Numbered from the stretch's first letter, positions 1-8,716 are shown. The stretch is DNA of 11,587 nt from Verrucomicrobiia bacterium (GCA_026417275.1 JAOADO010000033.1:1-11587), one strand, 5' to 3'. The notes: generated by a model not told the origin, from the sequence alone. Numbers and translations are program-made.

Positions 1-1
1 A

Positions 2-712
2 GGCAGACTTATACAGTCGACGCGGCGGTGGGATGATGTTGTCGGTATTACTGAAGAGATGCGGACAAAGGAAGAGGCGCACGACTATCGTTATTTTCCG
101 GACCCGGACCTTGTTCCGTTTGCTCCAGACGAAGAATGGCTTAATGAGGTGCGGGGCAGAATTATTGAGCTTCCGCTCGCAAAGAAGCAACGGCTCATCA
201 GGGAATATCAAATTCCTGCTTCGGACGCAGAGGTGTTCAAAAGCGATACGGAATTGAGCAATTATTTTGAGCAAATTGCCAGAGGCGCCAGGAATCCAAA
301 AGCGGTTGCCAACTGGATATTAAACAACCTGAGGGCAAAGATGAGTGAATCCGGGCTTTCGCTTCAGAACCTGAGGTTTCCGTCAAGTTTCATTATCGAG
401 CTGGTCAATCTTGTGGATTCCGGGAAAATAAGTTCAAAAATTGCCCAGGATGTTTTCTCTGAAATGTTCGATACGGGGGAATCGCCAACAAGAATCATAG
501 AGAGGAAAGGATTAGTTCAATTGAGCGACACATCGGTTATCGAACAGTTTTGCAGGCAGGCGATTGAGGCAAATCCCGGGCCTGTGTCTGATTACAAGGC
601 GGGGAAAACCGCGGCTCTTAATTTCCTTAAGGGGCAGGTAATGAAGCTCAGTAAAGGTAAGGCAAACCCTGCAATTGCTGGAGAAATCCTCGAACGGTTG
701 TTAAAGGGGTAA
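2..712 (+). CDS. gatB: Aspartyl/glutamyl-tRNA amidotransferase subunit B, C-terminal half (5' truncated by window)
   Basis: The frame is open from base 2 to the TAA at 710-712 and gives 236 residues, about half of a usual GatB (around 480). The left part reads GRLIQSTRRWDD, followed by a segment ending MRTKEEAHDYRYFPDPDL. This is the hallmark GatB stretch at the end of the cradle domain (family form: RSKEEAHDYRYFPEPDL). The rest is the helical domain and the YqeY-like tail, ending in GEILERLLKG. In the family, GatB works with GatA and GatC: it binds misacylated Glu-tRNA(Gln) or Asp-tRNA(Asn) and activates the acyl group for amidation with ammonia delivered from GatA. The N-terminal kinase-like active site lies outside the window, so its integrity cannot be judged. 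No terminator hairpin follows the stop, and gatA/gatC are not visible. An internal ATG at 59 is not the start, because conserved GatB sequence precedes it. Confidence 0.96.
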   Translation, partial: GRLIQSTRRWDDVVGITEEMRTKEEAHDYRYFPDPDLVPFAPDEEWLNEVRGRIIELPLAKKQRLIREYQIPASDAEVFKSDTELSNYFEQIARGARNPKAVANWILNNLRAKMSESGLSLQNLRFPSSFIIELVNLVDSGKISSKIAQDVFSEMFDTGESPTRIIERKGLVQLSDTSVIEQFCRQAIEANPGPVSDYKAGKTAALNFLKGQVMKLSKGKANPAIAGEILERLLKG

Positions 713-762
713 AACCGTAAGTTAATTATAAGTTGAGGGTGTGTGTTGGAGGTAATGATTTT

Positions 763-861
763 ATGAGGCTTGAGTGTTTTGATGGATTTTTATTTGTTCA
801 GGATATTTCTGGTTTAAAGCGTGGGCGTGTGTATCATCCATTATCGGGTTTGCATAATTAA
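763..861 (+). CDS. Possible 32-residue small ORF, unknown
   Basis: ATG at 763, TAA at 859-861; the product begins MRLECFDGFL and ends LSGLHN. A TTGGAGG sequence at 746-752 lies 10 bases before the ATG, a reasonable though slightly long Shine-Dalgarno spacing. There is no recognisable motif, membrane segment or relative. An ORF this short is expected by chance in a 600-base gap, so the ribosome-binding-like site is the only positive evidence. It could equally be meaningless. Confidence 0.12.
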   Translation: MRLECFDGFLFVQDISGLKRGRVYHPLSGLHN

Positions 862-959
862 GTCCAGTTCAATAGTGAGGTGCGATTTATAAACTGCAGA
901 TTAGTTGTTGATTTTTAAAATCGCTTGTTTGAAGTTTGAATGTTTTGCAAGTTCTGAAT

Positions 960-987
960 TTGCAAATTGCGTTTTAACTCGTATAAT
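960..987 (+). promoter_or_regulatory. Candidate sigma-70-type promoter over a 12-bp palindrome
   Basis: TTGCAA (960-965) and a perfect TATAAT (982-987) are separated by 16 bases. The -35 element lies inside the perfect palindrome AATTTGCAAATT (957-968), which would place a repressor site over it. It lies about 330 bases before gdhA, and other TATAAT-like words occur nearby (for example 1013-1018), so chance in A+T-rich DNA is a serious alternative. Confidence 0.25.
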
Positions 988-1180
988 TTCTCAAGTCCAT
1001 TAATTATTTAAATATAATTCATTAGTATATAAAGCATGTCTTATGGTTAGGAGTGTTTGTATAGTTGCAATACATTGATTATAAGCAAGTTATGAAAAAG
1101 ATAAAAAACAATTGTCTACAAGAAAAAAATGTTTGACGATACTTCAAATATTAGTAATTTTTAAACTGTTTGCTTGAAAG

Positions 1181-1202
1181 AAGACTTTAATAAGAAAGTC
1201 TT
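1181..1202. repeat. 8-bp inverted repeat upstream of gdhA
   Basis: AAGACTTT (1181-1188) and AAAGTCTT (1195-1202) are perfect reverse complements around a 6-base loop, AATAAG. It lies 114 bases before the gdhA ATG and has no following T run, so it is not a typical terminator. It may be an operator or an mRNA hairpin; function is unknown. Confidence 0.35.
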
Positions 1203-1232
1203 ATAAAAAGGAAATTGAAGTAAGGGTTTCTA

Positions 1233-2654
<1,422 letters not shown>

Positions 2655-2691
2655 TTAATATTTTTTGTTGAATAATTAAAGACTCTCGATA

Positions 2692-2728
2692 AAAGCGGAC
2701 TCAGTTATGCTGGGTCCGCTTTATTTTT
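2692..2728 (+). terminator. Intrinsic terminator after gdhA
   Basis: AAAGCGGACTCAG (2692-2704) pairs with CTGGGTCCGCTTT (2710-2722): 13 base pairs with one T-G wobble around the loop TTATG. It is followed by A and five T's (2723-2728). It begins 37 bases after the gdhA stop and is the clearest Rho-independent terminator in the window. It separates gdhA from the downstream lyase gene. Confidence 0.9.
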
Positions 2729-2779
2729 ATCTAAACAATTTTGAAAACCAGCGCCGCGGGTTTCGTCAAATCAATACCT

Positions 2780-4489
2780 ATGAAACCGTCATTATCGTTA
2801 ATTTTCTGTTTTATTCTTATTTGCATCGGTGTTAGTACAAGCGCGGTTGAAGACCTTGAGCGCGGCGTTGTGGCGATTAAAACAAGGGATGGTGTTTATG
2901 TTGGGTGGCGTTTGCTGGCAAAGGACCCTCGCGATGTTGGCTTCAATGTTTTGCGATATGAAGGTAATGCTTCAACGGGGAAAGTTGTGAACAAAAGTTT
3001 AATAACTGATTCATGCAATATTATTGATAAAGATGGGATGGAAGGTTTTGTTTATTCTATTCAGGTAGTGGCAAATGGAAGAGAAATAGAAAGGTCTAAG
3101 CCTGTTAAGGTGATGAACACTGGTGGAAACTATGTTTCTATAAAATTGCAGGGGGATTATGTTGCGCAAAAGGTGGGTTTGGGAGATTTTGACGGCGACG
3201 GCAGATTGGATTATCTGGTTAAGCAACCCGATTTTAACACCGACCCGTATCAGCAGCCTGGCTACTGGAAAAAGAGCGAAACTACTTACAGGCTCGAGGC
3301 ATACACGCACGAGGGCAAGTTTCTCTGGAGCCACGACATGGGCTGGTCAATCGAGGCGGGCGTCTGGTATTCGCCAATTGTTGTTTATGACCTTAACGGC
3401 GATGGCAAAGCCGAGGTCTTTTGCAAAGCCGGTGATGGCGACCCGCGCGAACCCACAGGACATGTAAAAAGCGGTCCGGAGTATTGCATCGTGCTTGATG
3501 GCATGACGGGTAAGGTTTTGAAAAAATGGGATTGGCCAAGTCGCGATGGATTTGAGGATTACAATTATTATTGCAGAAACCTGCTCGGGATTGCGTATAT
3601 TGATGGCAGGCGTCCTCACCTCATCGTCCAGCGCGGTACGTACACGATTATCAAAATACAGGCATATGACCCGCAGTTGAATCTTGTCTGGTACTGGGAG
3701 GCAAGCGGGGAATACAAGAATTATCGAGGGCAGGGCATGCATGGGATGCACGCCGCCGATGTTGATGAGGATGGAAAAGATGAAATTGTCATTGGAGCGG
3801 CTGTTATTGACGACAATGGCAAGGGGCTATGGAACATGAGGATGGGGCACCCCGATGTTTGTTACGTGGCGGATGTTGACCCGAAGCGTTCTGGACTCGA
3901 GATTTTTTACGGCATTGAACCGGGCAAGAGGAGTAATACGGTGTGTCTTGTGGAAGCAAAGACGGGAAAGATGATTTGGGGCAGTCCGGAGATTACCGTC
4001 CACGTGCATGGGCAGGGCATGGTGGGCGATATTGACGCGGGGCATCCCGGGATGGAGTGTTATGCTGGCGAGGCAAAGGGTGGCTCGAATTACTGGCTCT
4101 ATGCGGCAGATGGAACGCGGCTTTCGGATAGAAGCCTTGGTGAACTCTCGCCAAAGGCGATTTACTGGCTCGATGGAGAAACAAAGGTTTACATTGTTGG
4201 CAATCGTATTCTCAGATATCCATCTAATGAAGTTGGGCGAATCGAAGGTAGAATTGTTGCCATTGCCGACTGTGTTGGCGACTGGCGCGAGGAAGTAATT
4301 ACAGCTCTCAGAGGGGAGATTCGCATTTATACGACTACTGTTGCGGCAACAACCAGAAGGGTCTGCCTCATGCAGGATAGGCTTTATAGAACCGATGTGG
4401 CGATGCAGACCATGGGTTATTTTTATCCGCCGCAACTGTGCGGCAAACTGCTTCCCGATGTAAAAGTTGGCGCGGCTAAAAATCCGTAA
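2780..4489 (+). CDS. Secreted PL11-like rhamnogalacturonan lyase (divergent)
   Basis: The 569-residue product resembles polysaccharide lyase family 11 (Bacillus YesW/YesX), enzymes that cleave the pectin backbone rhamnogalacturonan I by beta-elimination. An N-terminal signal peptide (about 1-22, cleavage after VSTSA) implies export. Next come the short beta domain (RGVVAIKTRDGVYVGWRLL) and a propeller with acidic calcium-site-like loops: DFDGDGRLD (136-144), DLNGDGKAE (204-212) and DVDEDGKDE (327-335). Further PL11 landmarks are SGPEY, GQGMHGMHAADVD, VGDWREE (499-505) and RIYTTT (515-520). The ATG at 2780 is chosen because it starts the signal peptide directly; a TTG at 2741 would add 13 polar residues. 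Compared with YesW as I recall it, the stretch before GDWREE is shorter and lacks the NNGTK-type loop, and the late NQPPH motif reads FYPPQ. Activity or substrate may therefore differ. It stands alone after a terminator and is convergent with fkp. Confidence 0.88.
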   Translation: MKPSLSLIFCFILICIGVSTSAVEDLERGVVAIKTRDGVYVGWRLLAKDPRDVGFNVLRYEGNASTGKVVNKSLITDSCNIIDKDGMEGFVYSIQVVANGREIERSKPVKVMNTGGNYVSIKLQGDYVAQKVGLGDFDGDGRLDYLVKQPDFNTDPYQQPGYWKKSETTYRLEAYTHEGKFLWSHDMGWSIEAGVWYSPIVVYDLNGDGKAEVFCKAGDGDPREPTGHVKSGPEYCIVLDGMTGKVLKKWDWPSRDGFEDYNYYCRNLLGIAYIDGRRPHLIVQRGTYTIIKIQAYDPQLNLVWYWEASGEYKNYRGQGMHGMHAADVDEDGKDEIVIGAAVIDDNGKGLWNMRMGHPDVCYVADVDPKRSGLEIFYGIEPGKRSNTVCLVEAKTGKMIWGSPEITVHVHGQGMVGDIDAGHPGMECYAGEAKGGSNYWLYAADGTRLSDRSLGELSPKAIYWLDGETKVYIVGNRILRYPSNEVGRIEGRIVAIADCVGDWREEVITALRGEIRIYTTTVAATTRRVCLMQDRLYRTDVAMQTMGYFYPPQLCGKLLPDVKVGAAKNP

Positions 4490-4500
4490 CGGAGATTTTC

Positions 4501-4529
4501 CGCGGTTGGAACATCTATTTTGAGCCGCG
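4501..4529. terminator. Weak stem-loop between convergent genes
   Basis: CGCGGTT (4501-4507) can pair with AGCCGCG (4523-4529), seven pairs including one wobble, with a 15-base loop. It fills the 40-base gap between the lyase stop and the fkp stop. No T run follows on either strand, so a bidirectional terminator role is only suggested by position. Confidence 0.22.
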
Positions 4530-7439
4530 TTAACTTCTTGTTATTTGCAGACCTGTGGTTGATAGTTGGAATGAGACAAAACGTGCTCTGTTGTTTGGAG
4601 GATTTTCTTTTAGTGTTTTAACGATTTTTGTTGCCGCCTGTTCGTCTTTTGCAAGCATGAGCAGGTATCCGCCGCCGCCGGCGCCGAGGAGTTTTGTAGC
4701 GAGCAGATAGTCTTTTACGCGGTCAATGATTGCCTGAATTTCTGGTGGATTTGTTCCTTCGTCTAGTTTTTGATTCAGGAGCCAGCTGTTGTTGATTCCT
4801 TTTGCGAGGCTGTTGTAGTCGCATTTTTCAAGGGCATCGGCAACGATGTCCACGTTTTGACTGATTTCTTCGACGCACCGCAGGTGTGCCGGGGAGTTGA
4901 GGAAGATACCGCGGACAATTTCCTGGAGGATGCTTTTTGCGAGTCTGGTTATGCCAGTGTAGTAGAGCAGGATAACGCGGTTTGCGTAGGAGTGGCTGAA
5001 TAGGTGGTCCGGGAACCAGCGGAGGACGGGTTTTTGTGCTAAGCCGGGAGATGTTTCGATGAGTTTAATTCCCCAGTATATGGCGCCTGCTTGGTCTTGC
5101 CAACCGCCGCCTGTTGTGAGCATTTGTTCAAGGGCGAGTGTTCGTGTGAACAGGGCGTTTTTGTCCCATTGGAGTCCGCAGAGGTCGCTGAGTGTGGCGA
5201 GCAGTGTTGCTGCCAGGATACTGCTTGTTCCAAGTCCTGAGCCTTTTGGAACAGCGGATACCATTGAGATTTCGATGCCCCATCCGAAGTCTTCGAGTTG
5301 CGCCTGGAGGGTGGGGTATTTACCGGTGGTATGAAAACGCGGGAGGAATCCTGCCAGGGCGAGAGCTGCTTTTGCGAGGGCGAATTCGCTTCCCGGCTGG
5401 GCAAAGGTGTCGAGTTTTTGATAAGTCTGGATTTTTTCTTCGACGCCGAGGTCAATTGAACGGACCACGAGTTCTTTGTGTTTGGATAGTTTTGCGAAGA
5501 CCTGGATTGGGGGTTGCCCGTTGAGGTCTACCGCAAGGTTTATAACGCGTCCGCCGTATTCGAGGCAGTATGGTGGGGTGTCTGTCCAACCGCCTGCAAG
5601 GTCGAGCCGCACGGGGCTTCGCGCCCAGACAATCTGGTCTTCCTGAGCGCAGGGGCGCGGGTCTACCGGAGAAAGTTGAGCATCGCGGACAATCATTTCG
5701 CGGAGTCTTGCGAAGGCGTTTTTTTCGAATAAGTCCCATCCGTTTTTACCGCGGTGGCGCAATACGGCAGACCTGAACATCTGGTCGTGGACTTCCTGCA
5801 GTGGTTCAAGACCGCTCCATGAGTCGAATGTGAGTTCTGGAAGTGGATATTCGGTTTCTGCGAAAATTTTGGATGTGGATTCAAGGTCGAGTTTAAAAAA
5901 CACGCTGTAGCGGTAATTTTTCAGCATTGGTAGGAGGCATGTTTTACGGAGAGCGTCTCTTTGTTCGTAGAGCCTGTGTGGATTTATGCGCTGGAGGATG
6001 TCGCGGCAGGAGAGTCTTTCGCTGTTTAACCATTCGCGTGCAAATTCGGTGTTTTTATGATTTGAGGATGGATTTTCAGAATAGAACCACTCGAGAAATT
6101 CAGATGTTATTTCAGATAATTTTTTTATCGGGAACAGTCTGGCTTCGTAAATATCTGTGTCTGGCGTTATTCCTGCCTTTGTTGGGTCAATTTTTCTGAT
6201 TTTGAACCACTCTTCAATTTTTCTGTTTATCCATGTGGTTGATGCATCTGCGATTGTTCCTTTGAATGAATCGTTGAATCCGTATACGCGGACGCAATAT
6301 TTATCCTGGTCAATCGGGGTGAAGTCAAAGCAAACACCTGGCTGGAGGTGAATTTGCCAGGTGTTTTGTGGAACACCTGTGAAGACGTGGTTGTAGCTTA
6401 AACACCAGGTGTTTGGAATGTGAGAATTTTCGACCCAGAGTGTGTGGTTTTCTTCGAGGCGAAGTGGGTATTCGAAGCATGCGTTCTGTAGGTATTGGTC
6501 TGGATGACGTTTTGCTCCCATCAAACCGAGTTTGGTTTCGTCGAGTTCGAGATTCTGAATTTCTGAAACGGATTCGATTAACTGACGGGTTGAGCCAAAG
6601 TGGTAAAACTCTGCTTGCGGGATGACTGCTATTGCGCAGGTTAGATTTGATAAGGTGTTGTTCGGTGTGACTGGTTTTGTTCCTATGTGTGAACCAAAGT
6701 CTCCGTAAAGGTCGTATGGTTTTGATTGTTCAATCAATTTTCCGTTTGTAAGCCAGCCGGCGGATTCCATCAGGGCTCTGGTTGCTTTCTGGCTCAACAA
6801 CCAGACGCCGGCATCGGCGTAGTAGAGGTATTCGACGGAAAGGTCACGAATCCTGGCGGCAGTAGGTTTTTGAAGGCTGAATGCGAGTGTTTCCGGATTT
6901 GTTCGAGCGCAAAAGAAGACTCCAAAGTCTTTTGCTTTTTCCGGAGGCATTCTTATGCCAAGACAAATTATGTCTGCTTGCGGCAAAGGCGGTAATCTGC
7001 CAGGTATTCTTAAAAGCACGTCTCCGCTTACGATCATGACACGCGCTGAATCCGGGGCGTGGTTCATAATTTTTTCGCATTCTGCGGATTGCAGGTCGAG
7101 CAGTGTTTGGTTCAATCGTTGTCCGCGCGCCCATCTGAAAACAGGGATTGGGGTCAGTGGTTTTCCGATGGCTGAATAAGCAGGAAGGCGACGGCTCAAG
7201 CCGCCGCCGTGGATTATAATTTTCTTGGATTCATTGAGCCATGAGAAGAAATCGTTGTTTTCGCCTGTTTTCTTCCATCCATAGAAAATGGCGCGACAAC
7301 TTGCGCCGCCAGAGCCGATATTGCCGCTTATGGGGTCAGAAATTGCCAGCCACTCTGGAGGGCTCTTTTTTTCCAGTTCCGCAAAACGCTCTGCCATTGT
7401 CCATGGCAGAGTGACCAGAAATTGCGTCCTTTCGTTCAT
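4530..7439 (-). CDS. fkp: Bifunctional L-fucokinase / GDP-L-fucose pyrophosphorylase
   Basis: The 969 residues match the size and layout of Bacteroides Fkp (949) and plant FKGP. The N-terminal half is the fucose-1-phosphate guanylyltransferase, with the nucleotide-binding signature at residues 74-99 (HGGGLSRRLPAYSAIGKPLT, continuing PIPVFRW). The middle, about 300-400, fits the beta-helix part (LRLEENHTLWVENSHIP). The C-terminal third is a GHMP kinase: RSPVRLDLAGGWTDTPP (607-623), the ATP loop VPKGSGLGTSS (730-740) and LLGAGGGGYLL (917-927). The enzyme converts L-fucose to fucose-1-phosphate with ATP and then to GDP-fucose with GTP, a cytosolic salvage route feeding fucosylation of surface glycans. 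All three nucleotide-binding motifs are intact, so both activities are expected. ATG at 7439 has no clear Shine-Dalgarno. It is divergent from ispH and convergent with the lyase. No fucosidase, fucose transporter or fucosyltransferase lies in the window. Confidence 0.95.
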   Translation of the reverse strand: MNERTQFLVTLPWTMAERFAELEKKSPPEWLAISDPISGNIGSGGASCRAIFYGWKKTGENNDFFSWLNESKKIIIHGGGLSRRLPAYSAIGKPLTPIPVFRWARGQRLNQTLLDLQSAECEKIMNHAPDSARVMIVSGDVLLRIPGRLPPLPQADIICLGIRMPPEKAKDFGVFFCARTNPETLAFSLQKPTAARIRDLSVEYLYYADAGVWLLSQKATRALMESAGWLTNGKLIEQSKPYDLYGDFGSHIGTKPVTPNNTLSNLTCAIAVIPQAEFYHFGSTRQLIESVSEIQNLELDETKLGLMGAKRHPDQYLQNACFEYPLRLEENHTLWVENSHIPNTWCLSYNHVFTGVPQNTWQIHLQPGVCFDFTPIDQDKYCVRVYGFNDSFKGTIADASTTWINRKIEEWFKIRKIDPTKAGITPDTDIYEARLFPIKKLSEITSEFLEWFYSENPSSNHKNTEFAREWLNSERLSCRDILQRINPHRLYEQRDALRKTCLLPMLKNYRYSVFFKLDLESTSKIFAETEYPLPELTFDSWSGLEPLQEVHDQMFRSAVLRHRGKNGWDLFEKNAFARLREMIVRDAQLSPVDPRPCAQEDQIVWARSPVRLDLAGGWTDTPPYCLEYGGRVINLAVDLNGQPPIQVFAKLSKHKELVVRSIDLGVEEKIQTYQKLDTFAQPGSEFALAKAALALAGFLPRFHTTGKYPTLQAQLEDFGWGIEISMVSAVPKGSGLGTSSILAATLLATLSDLCGLQWDKNALFTRTLALEQMLTTGGGWQDQAGAIYWGIKLIETSPGLAQKPVLRWFPDHLFSHSYANRVILLYYTGITRLAKSILQEIVRGIFLNSPAHLRCVEEISQNVDIVADALEKCDYNSLAKGINNSWLLNQKLDEGTNPPEIQAIIDRVKDYLLATKLLGAGGGGYLLMLAKDEQAATKIVKTLKENPPNNRARFVSFQLSTTGLQITRS

Positions 7440-7469
7440 TTGTTGTTGGTTTTTCAGGATATATTTTTT

Positions 7470-7546
7470 ATAGCGCTATGCCCGAGGTTAATCGGGAATT
7501 GGTTTGCCCACATTTTGCCCGCCACAATATGAAAGACAGCGCTATG
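7470..7546. repeat. Repeated AGCGCTATG words near fkp start
   Basis: AGCGCTATG occurs at 7472-7480 and again at 7538-7546, 66 bases apart. The first copy sits within the perfect palindrome ATAGCGCTAT (7470-7479). The second lies between the inverted halves CAATAT (7525-7530) and ATATTG (7549-7554). The pair lies 33 to 107 bases upstream of the fkp start codon and could be regulator sites for fkp. Nine-base repeats can arise by chance. Confidence 0.25.
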
Positions 7547-7567
7547 TAATATTGACCTGGACTGATT

Positions 7568-7690
7568 ATGGCAAAGCCAGAAGACGCGTCAATAAAAGAA
7601 CATTTTAAAGTCTGTTTATCAAGGGATGGATATATGCTTTGTGATTCAAAGTATTTAATAAAAGACAGTAATTTTGCTGTTGATGTTTAA
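7568..7690 (+). CDS. Possible 40-residue small ORF, unknown
   Basis: ATG at 7568 and TAA at 7688-7690 enclose 40 codons. The product begins MAKPEDASIKEHFKVCLSRD, ends LIKDSNFAVDV, and has a balanced, soluble-protein-like composition. There is no good Shine-Dalgarno (only CTGGA nearby), which is not disqualifying here since most genes in the window lack one. No known motif was recognised. The first copy of the CTTTG/CAAAG palindrome falls inside it, so the two interpretations of these bases compete. It may be chance. Confidence 0.18.
   Translation: MAKPEDASIKEHFKVCLSRDGYMLCDSKYLIKDSNFAVDV
7634..7654. promoter_or_regulatory. Operator-like palindrome, copy 1
   Basis: CTTTG (7637-7641) and CAAAG (7647-7651) are perfect inverted half-sites around TGATT. 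The symmetry extends outward through AT and AT at 7634-7635 and 7653-7654, with one mismatch. The 21 bases at 7632-7652 match 18 of 21 at 7761-7781. It lies 195 bases from the fkp start and about 130 from ispH, so it could serve either gene. The binding protein is unknown. Confidence 0.5.
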
Positions 7691-7764
7691 ATAAAGCGAT
7701 TTGTAGGACATTTTAGATAAATATTGGATAAAAATGAACATTGCGGATTGAAAGATTGTCATAT

Positions 7765-7781
7765 ACTTTGTAATACAAAGT
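7765..7781. promoter_or_regulatory. Operator-like palindrome, copy 2, abutting ispH start
   Basis: ACTTTGT (7765-7771) and ACAAAGT (7775-7781) are perfect 7-base inverted arms around AAT. The ispH ATG starts at 7783, one base after the right arm. The left arm overlaps TATACT (7762-7767), a five-of-six match to the -10 consensus. A bound dimer would therefore block initiation, and a transcript from this -10 would have a leader of only about 10 bases. No Shine-Dalgarno is present, consistent with a nearly leaderless mRNA. Confidence 0.55.
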
Positions 7782-7782
7782 T

Positions 7783-8652
7783 ATGAATATTATTCGAGCG
7801 GACCATTACGGAATGTGCTTCGGTGTGAAGAACGCCATTGCCCTTGCTAAACGAATATCGGGGGAATCTGAACTGACCATACTCGGGGAACTGGTTCATA
7901 ATGATTTTGTTTTGAATGAATTAAGGCGGCGAGGCATACAGTTTGCGAATGAAGTGCATGAGATTAAGACAAAAAAGGTAATGATAACCGCGCATGGGGC
8001 TTCGGATTGTGTGATTAACAGGTTGAAAGACGGAGGGTTTGATGTTGTGGAAGCCACGTGTCCGTTGGTGAAATACGCGCATAAAGCGGTGAAAAAGTTT
8101 GTTGAAGAGGGTTTTTTTCCTGTTGTTGTTGGCAAGCCTGAACATGTGGAGGTGCGCGGGATTGTGGGCGACCTTGGCGAGTATGCTGTTATTCTGACGC
8201 GCGAGGATGTTGATAACTTACCACAGAAAAAGAAATATGGCGTGCTTTCGCAGACGACGCAACCTGTGAGCAGGGTTCTTGAGTTGATAGGGTTGATTCG
8301 AGAGAGGTTTTCAGGGGCTGAAATCCGTTTTGTGGACACTGTTTGCGCGCCAACAAAGCAGAGGCAGATTGCCGCTGTGGAGATTGCAAAGCGAAGCGAT
8401 GTGGTGGTCGTTGTAGGTGGGAAAAAGAGCAACAACACGGCTGAGTTGACGCGAACGTGTCTTAAATTTTGCAAGCATGTTTACCAGGTTGAAACTGCGA
8501 CAGACCTTGTTCTGGATTGGTTTAATGGCGTTTGTACTGTTGGTATAACGGCAGGTACTTCGACGCCGGATGAGGTTGTAGATGATGTTGAACGGACGAT
8601 AGCACATTTTTCATTTCTTTGCGAGGGGGTCAAGACTGCGGCGATTGCATGA
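7783..8652 (+). CDS. ispH: 4-hydroxy-3-methylbut-2-enyl diphosphate reductase
   Basis: This 289-residue protein is IspH (LytB), the last enzyme of the MEP pathway, which reduces HMBPP to IPP and DMAPP using a [4Fe-4S] cluster. The three cluster cysteines are present: Cys12 (GMCFGV), Cys93 (EATCPLV) and Cys188 (DTVCAPTKQRQ). Substrate-site residues are also in place by alignment with E. coli: His39 (ELVHN), His71 (AHGAS), His121 and the catalytic Glu123 (HVEV), Thr158 (SQTT), Ser216 and Asn218 (KKSNN) and Ser260 (TAGTSTPD). Length and start fit the family exactly (MNIIRADHYGMCFGV), so the ATG at 7783 is secure despite having no Shine-Dalgarno. It begins directly after an operator-like palindrome, suggesting regulation. 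It is divergent from fkp. A separate promoter precedes thrS, so this is probably a single-gene unit, though no terminator is obvious after its TGA. Confidence 0.97.
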   Translation: MNIIRADHYGMCFGVKNAIALAKRISGESELTILGELVHNDFVLNELRRRGIQFANEVHEIKTKKVMITAHGASDCVINRLKDGGFDVVEATCPLVKYAHKAVKKFVEEGFFPVVVGKPEHVEVRGIVGDLGEYAVILTREDVDNLPQKKKYGVLSQTTQPVSRVLELIGLIRERFSGAEIRFVDTVCAPTKQRQIAAVEIAKRSDVVVVVGGKKSNNTAELTRTCLKFCKHVYQVETATDLVLDWFNGVCTVGITAGTSTPDEVVDDVERTIAHFSFLCEGVKTAAIA

Positions 8653-8716
8653 TAGTGCGTTTTTAGAATCTTCTTTTTAGGAATCTGACTGACCGGCGGT
8701 TGGCACCATAATTCAA

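Larger units (their letters stand above)
7440..7782. other. Divergent intergenic region between fkp and ispH
   Basis: 343 bases between two divergently transcribed genes, so it must carry promoters for both directions. It contains a pair of AGCGCTATG words (7472-7480 and 7538-7546), a small hairpin CCCGA/TCGGG (7481-7496), a 40-codon ORF (7568-7690) and two 21-base near-copies of a palindrome (7632-7652 and 7761-7781). No unambiguous -35/-10 pair was seen on either strand; TATACT at 7762-7767 is the best -10 candidate for ispH. Confidence 0.6.

Noticed and set aside
33..257. 74-codon ORF in another frame of gatB
   Set aside because: It overlaps conserved GatB coding sequence; its product is Arg-rich shadow translation.
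3827..4435. 202-codon minus-strand ORF inside the lyase gene
   Set aside because: It is a shadow of the well-supported plus-strand PL11 gene and has no recognisable domain.
8657..8670. GCG-T-run-AGAATC word shared with 10800-10816
   Set aside because: It occurs upstream of both thrS and leuS, but T-rich matches of this length are expected by chance in 11.6 kb, and the T runs differ in length.
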